Source: Sarcocystis neurona (lineage: Eukaryota > Apicomplexa > Conoidasida > Eucoccidiorida > Sarcocystidae). Taken from it: a stretch of 64,000 nucleotides of DNA. Position numbers and translations under genes: made by a program. Below the pieces are notes generated by a model. It was not told the origin of the DNA and ran no database searches. It saw nothing but the letters and a program-made list of their open reading frames with translations. The stretch's first letter is position 1. The number at the start of each line of letters is the position of its first letter. Below are positions 25,101 to 37,500 of the stretch, piece after piece. The stretch lies in the NCBI GenBank assembly GCA_000727475.1, contig KL647301.1, positions 1,637,055 through 1,701,054 on the forward strand. Reading direction: 5' to 3'.

Positions 25101-28100
25101 TTCTTCGTCTGCTTTCCTGAAACCGTCCTCCACGCGGCCTCTCCTTTCTTAGAGAATACCCGCGGATTGTTCGAGTCCACCCTTTTCGAAAGTTGCAGCC
25201 TTTTCGTGTTTTTGCTGTCGATAGTCGGCAGCCACGAATACTCACACACCGGCAGCCAACAAATCTTCAGCCCCCCACGCGCTGTCAACCCCGCCGTTGC
25301 ACCTTGCGAATTCGTGTACAAACTTTTATCTCTCTCAGTCTGAACCTGCACGTATTATACAAAGAAATATACATATGTATATATGTATATGTGTGTATAT
25401 TTGTAGATAGATGTGTGTATGTACATATGTATAGGTGTATATAGACATACACGTGCATGTTTCTGCGTAGACAAAAATATTCGTATGAATGTCTACGTCT
25501 CTGAAACTACAAATAGTTAAACACATAAATATATATATGTATAGACAGAAGGGATGTACCTATGAATTTGAAGCGACCAATAAGAGGTACAAATATATGT
25601 GCAGACATAGGTAGATAAGTGCCTATATATATGAAGGTACACATACTATATATGTATACATAGAGAGAGAGAGAAGAAAAAATGTGGGGAAAATATACAT
25701 ACGTACGGGTTCCTATGTACAAACATATGTCCAGAGGTCCACATACGTATATATCGTCTGCATACTTATATATATATGTTTGTGCGTGTGTGTACATACA
25801 TGTATATTTGCGCGTGTATACACCTATATATATATATATATCAATGCGTATATGTATATGTGTATGTTTTGACATTTTTGCATGGGTGTACACATATATA
25901 TATATGTACATTTTCCTGTGTGTATACCCATGCGTGTGTATATACACCTATGTGTGTATATATATATGTATGTGTATATTTTGATATGTGTGTGTAGATG
26001 CATGTATACACACATAGGATTTGTGGATATGTGTGTGTATGATTAGACATCTTCGCCGATATTCGTATTTGAAAGTGTTTCTCTCTATACACACATATGT
26101 GCGTCTCTTTGTATTAGTATATATAATATATGCATGCAGGTGTGTACAGCCGGACAAGTGTAGGTGTCCGTGATTTCTTTTTCTGTCTCATTTGTCAACA
26201 CCACATCATTGCCTTCCCTTCTGGCCGTTCTTCCTTTTGAAGAGCCCGTGCGTCTTCTCTTTTGAACTGTCCGCCGCGCGACTCCCGCGTCTTTTTCTCC
26301 TGCGGCATGCATCTTTTCCTCCGAACGCGTGGGCTCTTTTGATTTCCTGTCCTTCGCTTCGTCCTTTCCTTCTCCTGGGCAAGCAATGCGAGAATACCTC
26401 CTTTCTTGCGACGTGGCTCCGCCTTGCTTCCCTGCTGCTGTTGCTGTGTCTTCTGCGCCGGGTGCCTTCTGCATGCGCAGGTGTTGTCGAATTTTCTCTT
26501 CCCGTCCCTGCAGCGGCAGTGGTCTCTGTCTTCCCCAGGGACATACGCGTGGGGTAATAATCGCCGAAACGTTCCTCCTCTCTCCTAGAAAGTGTCCTGC
26601 TGCGGCGTGTGGAACTCACTCTTCGCTCGTGGAAAGCGTCTGCTAGCTGCGGGTGGGACTCACTGCTGTGTGCTGCTGCTTCTGGGACTCCTCCTGCAGT
26701 CGTAGTGTTGTATTTACTGTCCCTCCCATCATCCGCCACTTCTTCTTGTTGCTGTCTGCTGCCTTTTGTTTCGAGGGACAGCTGCTTTCCTTGTGAAGAA
26801 GAGAAAGTTCTTCTCTTTGTCTACGCAGCACAGTCTTCCTCTTCGGCCCTTCCGTGGGGACTACCGGCGCTAAGCCGGTCGCGTAGTTCTTGGGAGACAA
26901 TAATTTGCTTCTCGAAGAAGTTCTCTCTCTATCTGAACCGTCTTTCTCCTCTTACGCGGAAGTGATTTTTTCTATGTGTTCTGCTGACTCCCGTCGATCG
27001 CAGGCTGCTGCTGCTGCTCCGGTGGCTGCTTCTTTTGCTGCTTCTCACACTGCGTGTGGACGCCGCCGCGGTGGATTTTTGCTGTCTACAGGTGACGCAA
27101 CGGGACTGGGACACAGACGAGAAGGAGAACTTCTTTGTGCCGCAGCGGATGTGTTTTCTGTCAGAAGAGAAAACGTCGAAATAACGAAGGCAGCAGAGCT
27201 CCAGGATGGCATGCACCCCTGGGCGGCTGACGCTGTGGCCCAGCAGGTTGAAAAATTCGTTAGGGAGAGACGCATACAAGTTGTAAGTTTGTCCCCCAGC
27301 GCTGAAGCACAGGAAACGCCGGGCAGTCGCAACTGCAGCAGCAACGCGAGAGAGGGAGAGAGAGACAGAAACTCTGCAGAAAAAGAAGAAGCAGCAGTAA
27401 CCACATCAGTCGCAGCAGCAGGAGCCACACCGGCGGCAGCAGCAGGTGCCACACCGGCGGCAGCAGCAGGTGCCACACCGGCGGCAGCAGTCCAGAAGAT
27501 CGATCCATACACATACACGGCAGTGTGAACAAAGCAGCAGCAGCGTATAGGAGAGCCGTCCACACATAGGCTGCGGTGAAAGAAGCGAAGAAGAATCAGC
27601 AGCAGCACCAGCAGAGGCGTCGGAGGAGGAGGAGGATTAGAAATAGACGAAACGAACTTCACCGATGTATGCCCGTAAGAACACCTCGAGCAGCAGTAAA
27701 GAAAACGACGAGGAGGAGGAAGCGGGGAGAGGAGAGGGGGGGAAGGAGCACCAGGAGGAGCAGCAGCGGGAGGAGCAGCAGCAAACGTGGGGCAGGCACT
27801 GCAGCAACCCAGTAGCAGCAGCGGGGAAGGGCAGCAGGAAACGCTACAGCGGCGCAGAAAGCGGAGCACCTGTTTATGTCGCTATACGTGCGGCACCGGC
27901 TTCTCACGAGAAATTAGACATTTTCGTCCGTAGCTCTTCTCTGGACCCGTCACTTGTTCCTCTCTGTGTCCCTCTGATTTTCCGTCTCTGCATTTCCTCG
28001 TGTGCCGTCTCCGATTGTCCGCGTCTCCCTTTGCTGCCTTCCCTCTGCTGTCTCCCTTGCCGTCTCCCTTTGCTGCCTTCCCTCTGCTGCCTCTCCTGCC

Positions 28101-29468
28101 CGTCGCCCTCTTTTCTGCCCCTCCTTCTTCGTGTCTCTCCTGTTCGTCTCTCCGTAGATACGCAGGCAGCCGCAGCAGCAAAGGGAGACGGACAGACGCC
28201 AAGGCGTCGGCGCCGCTCCCCAGCGCTTCACTTAGTAAAAACGTGCGCAGGTGTACGTACTCCTGAAGTTCCTTCCTCCTGTACCTCTTTATATAATATG
28301 GGTCCATGTTTATATCTGCGTCTACACGGACGTCTCGCTCTCTATATCTACATACATGTATACGTGCATATCAATATTTACACATACGTGTATTCCTGTA
28401 TATGTGGACATCTGTGCTGATTACTTGTACGTGTGACCACATACATGCAGATACCTATACATCTGCATATGCATCGGTATAATATATTTAACTCTCTATA
28501 TGTATATATCTACACATCTACACCTACATCCATATATATGTGTGCAACCGTCTCCTTAGTATACTTGTATATATATAGGAATATCTCTCGCGCTCTCTCT
28601 CCCTCTATGTGTATATAATTATACGCAACCATATATATGTGTATATATATACACGTACGTACATGTAAATATATGTGTATGTGTTTCTGAATATGTTCGC
28701 ATCTCTACTACGCGTGTGTGAATTGCACGTAAAGAACTTACACATACGTATATATATGTGTGTGTATCACTCTCTGTACTTCTCCCTCTATCTGTCTACC
28801 AATGTCTCTCGACATATTTATATACAGGCAGATATATCCGCGTATTAGGATGGAGGTAGTGAAGAGCTGTTATACAGGAAGGTTGTCAATAGCAGCAGCT
28901 GGCGCTGTAGGAGACCCTCTGGTCTGCCTGCCTCGTGGCAGGAAGGTGTAACTTTCCGAGGAGAAGTATGAGACGCGTCTGTTTTTTCTTCTGCCAAATT
29001 CGTTTGTCTGCCGCTGCTTCGTATTTGAAGCGGCTTGGCCATCGCCGTGTTGCCACCTCGGTGACGCGCTCGAGGCAGCGTTCCCTGCTGCACGTCAAAT
29101 TTGCATGCGGCCTTCGTGTGTTCACGGGAAAGGTCGCAGGCGACTTCCTTGTTCAAAGAAAGCAAGAAAATTCAGAAAAAAAGAGAAAGAGAAAAAGAGG
29201 AAGGAACAACTCACAAGTATGTATGCAAATATATAGCGAGAGAACGACGGAGAAACGATCGACAAGTATGCATGTGTATGTGTATACATACATATTTATA
29301 TATATGTAGAGAGACAGAGAAACGACCAACAAGGATGTACACATGTAGATATATATATAGAGAGAGACAGAAAGAGAGAGGTACAACTCACAAGTATGTA
29401 CGTATATATATATATATAGAGAGAGAGAGAGGAAGAGAGGGAGAAACGACCAACAAGGATGTACACAC

Positions 29469-29501
<33 letters not shown>

Positions 29502-29524
29502 CGAGACAAGTACGTACATATATG

Positions 29525-29563
<39 letters not shown>

Positions 29564-31491
29564 GTAGAGAGAGAGAGGAACAACTCACAAGTATGTACAT
29601 ATATATATATATATACGTGTATGTGTGTGTGTGTGTGTGTATGTATGTGCGTACGTATGCGGGGCGACGAGGGGGCATCGGATATTGACAGAGAGAAACA
29701 GAATATAACATATATGTATATATAGAGAGAGAGAGGGCGACAGAGAGACCGAAATGGTGGAAGAGTGGAAGAGAATATAGGGTAGGTCTACATTGAGAAA
29801 ACGAAGGAAATTTAGGGAGAGAAAGAGAAACACAACTGACAAGTACGTACACATACATATACGTATATGTGTATGAAGTAGAGTATAGCATATGTCTCTA
29901 TAGAGAGAAGAAGATCTAGGGCGAGGAAGAGAAAAACAACCAAGTAGGTACACATACACATCTATGTGTATGTACGTATGTACGTGTGTGGGGTGAGGGG
30001 GGGCGTCTTATATTGGTCTCTCTGCATGCCTGTAATGTACGTATGTATATACACAGAGAAACAGGGTATATTTACAGAGAGAGAGACAGAGAGAAACGCA
30101 GCATAATATATATCTAAATGGGTAGAAGAGAGGAGATTAAGGAAGGGCGAAAGAGAGAGAGAAACGACGGAGAACTACGCCCACATGCATATATCTATAT
30201 GTGTGCGGATGTACGAAAGTACGTATATCGGGTGACAAGGGGAGTCTGACACGTATCTTTTTGCATGCCTATAATATACGCATATATGTGTAGACAGGGA
30301 GGAACAGAGTATAATATACATACATGGGGGTACACACAGAGACCGAAAGAAACGGAGTATAAAATATATCTACGTATACGTATGTGGACACAGACACAGA
30401 GAGAAATTGACTATAAAATATATCTATATATGAAGAGGGAGAAACGGAGAGATAAAGAGACACAGAGAGAAATAAAGTATAAAATATGTCTACCTACATA
30501 TAGAGAGAAACAGAGAGAGATAGATACGCACAGAGAAAGAGAGAGAGAAGTGCGATGTATATATATATGTATATGCGGAGAAGCAGAGTCTTGAGAAGGG
30601 TTTATTTGCCTTCGTAGAGAGTGGACAGGGCTTCAGAAGGGTCTGGGGCAGAAACTGTTCCGCATGCAAGGATGGACCTGCTGGAGAGAGCGACGGCTTG
30701 CAGAGAGAGACCCACTGAAAGCGAGAAATGTGTGGACAGCGCGGTGTGCGGGGGATGTAGCAGGAGATCGAGAGAAGAGAGAACGCGATAGTGAGGGAGG
30801 GAAGAGAGGAAAACAGCAAGAAAGAAAAGACAGAAGGATACAGAGAGAAAAGCGAAAAAGGGAGAAGGACGAAAAGGGGTGTGTTTGTGGGGAGGGACAC
30901 GTGCGAGGATGGCACGTGTCTGCATGTCGAAGACGTGGAAGCTGTGCGTGCAGCACGCCCTGGGGTGTATCTACACCAGACACACACGTGAAGGACAGCA
31001 ATAATCAACAGAAGAGTTTCCTCTCTGCACATCCTTTGACAAGTATACATATATATTTATATATATATATCTTTTTCTCAGCCCCGCTGTCGTACTTCCC
31101 CGCTCTCTCCTTTTCTCTTCTTTGTCGCTGCCCCTTCTTTCTTTCGCTCTCACGTATACACACATACATACATACATATGCATACATACATATATGTACA
31201 TACACACAATACATACATACATATATACGTGTGTCTCGTCCTCTTGCTTTTCTTATTCTCTCTTTTTCTCTCTCTTTTTCCCTTGCTCTCTGTGTGCATA
31301 TTTGACTGTGAAGGGCGACAGAAAGCTCGACGTGCCCTCCAGACGAATACGGGGTGCGTTAAAATATAAAAGAACTAACAACAGCAGCTCGCGTGCCGCT
31401 GACAGGTCACTTCCAGCTACATATATACATACACGGCTCTATATGTGTGGTCGCTCGCAGCTATATATATATATATATATGTATGTGTATG

Positions 31492-31534
<43 letters not shown>

Positions 31535-34500
31535 GTGTATGTGTGTGGCCACTCGCAGCTATATACATGCATGTTTGTGTATGTGATCAAGAATTCTGTG
31601 TGACTGGAAGATGGTGGAGTGGCTGTTTCTTGTCCTGCGCACAGAGAGTTTATCGATGAGTTTATAAATATTAGTTTTACGTGAACACACCACCGGGCAG
31701 GAGGGAAGGAGCTGAACAAACTCTCACCGCCCAGGGGAAAGTTGGGAACACACAGAACAGGACGTCCTGATATTTGTGACGGAAGACTTTGGCCGACAGC
31801 TCTTAAGAAGCAAGAATATCTATCAAAGGATATGTGCGTGAACAGCAGAGCAACCTCCACAGCCGCCGCGCGCATTTGTCTTCTTTCGAAAAAGTGTGAC
31901 GCGACTACTGCACTAGAGCAGCTCGTGGTGGAAGACCCTGCTGTTGCGACGGCGACGTAGATCTCTTAGTCGAGATGCTGCTGCTGGCCCTGCTGCTGCT
32001 GCTGGTCGCGGTTCTGCTTTTGTTTCTTCCCCTTCGTCTGCTGCAGCTCCTGCTGCTGCTGTCTCAGCTGCTGCCGCGTGCCTGTGCTCTGCCCTTCGCC
32101 CCTGCGGCTCTGCTGCTGCAACTCCTCCTGCTGCTGTGATAGCTGAGATTCCTGCTTCTGCTGCTGTGACTGACAGCTGCTACTCCTGGTGCTGCTGCTG
32201 TGATAGCTGAGATTCCTGCTTCTGCTGCTGTGACTGACAGCTGCTACTCCTGGTGCTGCTGCTGTGACAGCTGCACCTGCTGCAGCTGTTGCTGATAGTC
32301 CGCAGAAATCCCCTCCATTCTCTTTTTTTTCGTGCAGAGAAAACGAAAAAGCATTCTGCCTACCTGTTCCTCCCTCTTTCTTCTCCCTTTTCTTCTTCTT
32401 CGCCTTTCTCGTAGATTTTCACATTCGACGCGCTTGGGGTGTCACGACACCCAAACCACGTCAGTGTCTTCGAAGGAGTTAAGTAAGTCCTGTTAATTTT
32501 CCCCGTTCTTCTGCTTTTCTGGCTACCTTCCTGAGACTGCTGCCGCTTTCCGGCTGCTGCGCAGACCTGCTTCCTCCCGCAGCCGCCGCGACCTTCTTGC
32601 TGCTGCTGCTGCTGTCGCGGGCCTGCTGCTGCTGCTGTCGCGGGCCTGCTGCTGCTGCTGTCGCGGTCTTGCTGCTGCAGCTGTCGCGTGTCGCGGTCTT
32701 GCTGCTGCAGCTGTCGCGTATCGCTACTGCTGCTGCTGCCGCAGCCGCGCTGCTTTTGTCTTGCTGTTGTTCTGGTGCAAGGAGCTTCTCTCTCGTGGCT
32801 GCCGTGCTACAGCGGCCGATCGTCATCTGCTGCCGATGACCCTTTGTGCTGTTGCTGCTGTTGGTGTTGATCGCCTGCTGCTGAAGGGCCGCTGCTAATC
32901 ACCTGCTGCATGTATATATATATATATATATATGTATATGTATAAATGTGTATAGATACGCATTTATAAACATATACACACATATGTATACATACATACA
33001 CTGACACAAAAAGAAACTCACGCGTACTACAGGTATATAGATATGTCTATACATATGTACATACTTATAGTCGTGTATGTATATATATATGTATGTGCGT
33101 ATGTATACATATATAGGTATAGAGATATGCGTGTATATATATATATATATGTACGTATTTATTTCCGTACTTTTATGTATACGCATATGTACATGCAGAA
33201 ATTTTTGGATACGGATACGTATATATTACGTAAGTGTCTATGAAGATATGCTGCTGTCGATGGTTCGTTGCTGCTGTTCTGCTGCTGCTGTTGTGTCGAC
33301 CTACTTGTGTCGCACTGCTGTTTAAATAGTGGTTTGGTTTTGCTGCTGCTGCCGTACGCTGCTTTCCACACGCGAGACGACGTTGCTGCTGCCCTGCACG
33401 TGCAGCAGCTCCCACATTCTTTTTCTCGCTCTCTCTTTCCACGTCTGCCTGCAGGCTTTTCCTACAGCGACAACTGCAGAAGCGCAAGGTAGTGAACAGC
33501 AGTACCTCCAGGAGGAGCAGCAGCAGCCAAAGCAACAGCAGGAGTCGCCGCAACAGCAATAACATCAGCAGCGGCAGCAGTGACAAGAGCGAGAGCAACA
33601 AATCGAGCAGCAGCAGCAGCAGCGGCGTAAGGCGTCGCTACGGGAAGGACAGGAGATGCAGCAACAGCAGCGGCAACGGGAAGGCGGAAACAGACCACGT
33701 GAGCAGCAGCAGCAGCGCGGAGAGAAGAGAGAGCTGCACACTTGTTGCACGAGCAGCCGCAGAAGACAGAGAAACAGACGCAGGATCACCAGCTCCCACA
33801 ATTGACGAAGAAGTCGCCGTGTTCGTCTTGCAGTCTCATGGACTCCTGCGGAAGTATTCTGGTATCTTTGACATTCTCCTCTCTACAGTGCAATGCAAAG
33901 GCAGCTCAACAAGGTTCGTCACTCCCCTGCTGCTCTGCAGCTCCTGCGTTGCTGCTGCTGTGATGCTGCTGCTGTGCTGATCTGCTCCTGCTGCTGTTGC
34001 TGCTGTGCTGCTGCTACTGCTGCTGTGTTGCTGCTGCTGCAGCAGCAGCTGTTCGTTTCTACGGGGGTTGGGGCTGCAGTGCTGCCATAGCGAATGCCTC
34101 GCTGCATGTGCTGCAGCCGTCGCGTGTTTGACAGCGCTGCTGCTGGTGTTGTCATTCCTGCCTGACGTTGCTGCTGCTGCTGCGGTCGCTAATGGGAGTT
34201 TCATTTGAAGCTGCTGCTTCCACAGCTGCTGCTCCTGATTCTCTGCCTCCGGTTCTGCTGCTTGAGCGTCGCAACGTCGGTTGCTGATGCCGCTGGTGCT
34301 GCGGCAACTTCCGTGTTGCTGCTGCAGATGCTGCTTGTGCTGCCACTTTCTCGATCCCCCTGCTGCAGTGCCCCTGCTACCGCTGTTGTCGCTGCTGCCC
34401 CCTCTGCGTTCAGCTCTGTGCGGTTCCCTGCCGAAGCTTGGCTTATCTACAGTACTGCTGCTGGTGCTGCGATCGCTGGCTGCTGGTATCAGCAGACTCA

Positions 34501-37500
34501 CGCTCGTGCTGCTGCTCCTGCTGCTGCGGCTCCTGTCCCGCGTGCTGCTTGGGCGTCGCCCTGCACGCGTTTGAGTGCGCTGCTGTTGTTGCTGCGATGG
34601 CTACTGCTGGTGCTGCTACAGGTGTGTAGCTGCTGTTGCTGGTGCTGCTGTTGCTGTTGCTACTGTCGCTGCAGGGTGGTAGCGACCCGACTCACTCCCT
34701 CCGCTTCTTTTCAGTAAGAACTTCCGCAGTATATCTTGCCTCCTTCTACTTTTCTTCTTTTTCTGTTCTTCTTCTCCATTTTGGAGAAGAACAAAGTAGA
34801 AAACGGAACTCCTCAGTCCAGAGACGAGACTAGCTTCTGGTGCTGCGCCTCTCGACCTACCTATTCACTACATATCAGTTTACATATATACGTACAAGTA
34901 TATTACGTATATTATATACCTACATACATGTACACGTTTAGCGCTTTGTGTATGTGTATGTAATTCAACAGTTTGCTGTGTTACTGGTAGAGATATATAT
35001 ATATATTTCATAGAAATGTAGTCTCTACGTATATATTCATATGGACTCAGGTGTATCTACATGTGTACGTTGTATCGATATGTGTGTATATTGTGGTTGT
35101 GAAAAGACGCACAGATTTCAGATATGCATGTAAGGGCTCATACGTGTGTGTATATATATACATTCGGTAGGTGCAGCGCAGCATGCAACAGATGTTCACT
35201 GCTGTTCTTTCTAAACTTTTCTCGTGGATGGGGTGTGTAGGTAGGGCAGTGAAGGAGGAGGAGGTAGGAAGGATATTGTTACTCCTGTAACAACTTGATT
35301 TTGCTGCCCCTACTCTGCGTCTGTGTCACGTTTGCTGCTGCTGTTGTTCTTCTTCACCCCCCCGTCCTGCTGCTGCCGCTCTTTGGGTAGAACTGGTTCG
35401 TGCTGCTACTTCTGCAGCAAGTCGTCTGGTGATCCTGCCCGCCCTCTCCGTGAACGTTGCCCCTGTGGGGTCGCTGCTGCTGCCGCCACTGCTGCTGCCG
35501 CCACTGCTGCTGCTGCCACTGCTGCTGCTGCCACTGCTGCTGCTTCCGTTGCTGTTGCTGTTGCTGCTGCTGCTGCAGAGGCATGCTTCGGCATGCGTCT
35601 CAGTTCGTCTGGTTCCGCTATCTCTTCGTACTTTTCTCTAGGTGAGCGAAGGAAGTGGAGGAGAAACACACCAGCAGCAACCGCGGAAGAAAGGGGTGCG
35701 AGGAAATAAAAGAGAAAGCTGGACAAGGAAGAAGAGGAACAAAAGTGAAAAGGAAAAATAGAAAGGAGGAGAAGACAATGAAGTAGCAGACATTCAACAG
35801 GAAGGGGAGGAATTCGAGAAAGGAATAGAAGAAGAAGAGCCAGACGACAAAAAGAAATGATTCGAAGAAGAAGAAAACGAAGCATACAGCTAACTGGTTG
35901 TGTGTCTAGGGCGCCGCCACGCAGGGGAAGACGAACACATACACATATATAGACATAGACGTATACATATACATACATATATAATGTGGTTGTATAGACG
36001 TATACATATACATAAATACCTATATAACGTGGGTGTATAGACGTATACATATACATACATACATATATAACGTGGTTGTGTAGACGGATAGATATACATA
36101 AATACCTATATAACGTGGGTGTATAGACGTATACATATACATACATACACATATAACATGGCTGTATACATATATATATATATTATGGATGTGTACGACT
36201 GCGTATCTATACGTACATGTCCAGGATACGTACGTACGATATACGGAGAAGAAAAGGAACAGAACAGAAAGGAAAAGGAGAACAAGGGAGAAGAAAAGGA
36301 CGACGACGAAAAGGAGGGAAGCAATAATGGGAGAAACGAAGAAGAAGAAAAGACCAGCTACGTTGAAGTGGCCCAGATGCATGCGGAACCAAGAGAGCGT
36401 CGCATGTGTGTGTGTGTATGAAGCAAGGGCTGAATACTGAGAAGAAGCAGGTAGTACTCTCACACGTGCTGCATGCATGCGTCCACTGCATATTTTTGCG
36501 TGTGTGTATATATATCTTCACAGATATATATTATAAGTAATATATCTCGAATTTTGCGTATGGTGGCCTCTCTACGTAGATATTGCGAAGACACGTACGG
36601 GTGCATCAAACATAGGTGTTGTGTATACTAATAGGGAAAGTGTACCATTCTCGTCATTCATGCGTCTTCGATACATAGATGTATATATGTGCATATATTC
36701 TTTCTATACAAGTTTACATATCTATACATATACATACACATGTGTATATATCGTGCGTACGTACCCTGGACATGTACGTATAGATATTCAGTCGTACACA
36801 TCCTTCATATATATACGTATACACCCACGTTATATACGTATGTATACGTATACGTCTCTGTCTATATGTGTGTATGTATTCGTCCACAAATACATTCATA
36901 CATATCCTATATGTGTGCATCATCGTATACGTATTCTATATGGATGCGTATGTATATATATATTCATTTGTCCACATTTGATACATACATACATATACTC
37001 AAGTACATCCTATCTGTGTATGTGTATATAAAAGCGTATAGAAATGCCTTTACTTCTGTAGACAACACGCTCCATCACCGTATGGAGAGAAATGAAATTC
37101 TCTTTACACGTGTCGTTGGTAGACATGTGTATGTTTAGCAGGTGCGTGCGCGCGTAGATACGCATAACCGTAGATTTCTTGAGAATACGAAGATGACCGT
37201 TGAGGGTACATTTTCCGTAGACAAATGCTCAGCGGATATATGTATACGGGACCACGGGTTAAAGTCAGCGAGTAAGTGGAGATGGGCGTTTTTCTGATAC
37301 AGACAAAATGTCGTCTACAGCAGTGCCGCTGCAGGTGGGAGTGTGTGTTGCGCGGCAGTTGCTGCCTGCCTGCAGAGGGCGTCTCCTGAGTTGCTGCTCC
37401 CCGCCGAAAGTTCCGGACGACGTTTTCGCTTGCGTGTCGTATTTCTCTCTCTTCCCTCTTGTTTGTCATTGTTTTTCCCAGTTATTCCTACGCGAACTAC

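Noticed and set aside
24830..26157. Many Tyr/Ile/His-rich frames
   Set aside because: They are translated TA/GT microsatellites with no start context or family.
35643..35645. TGA directly after the exon 5 frame as the end of PIG-L
   Set aside because: Stopping there would lose the conserved Y-x-Y-x-N ending that splicing to 37482 restores in phase. Kept as a fallback.
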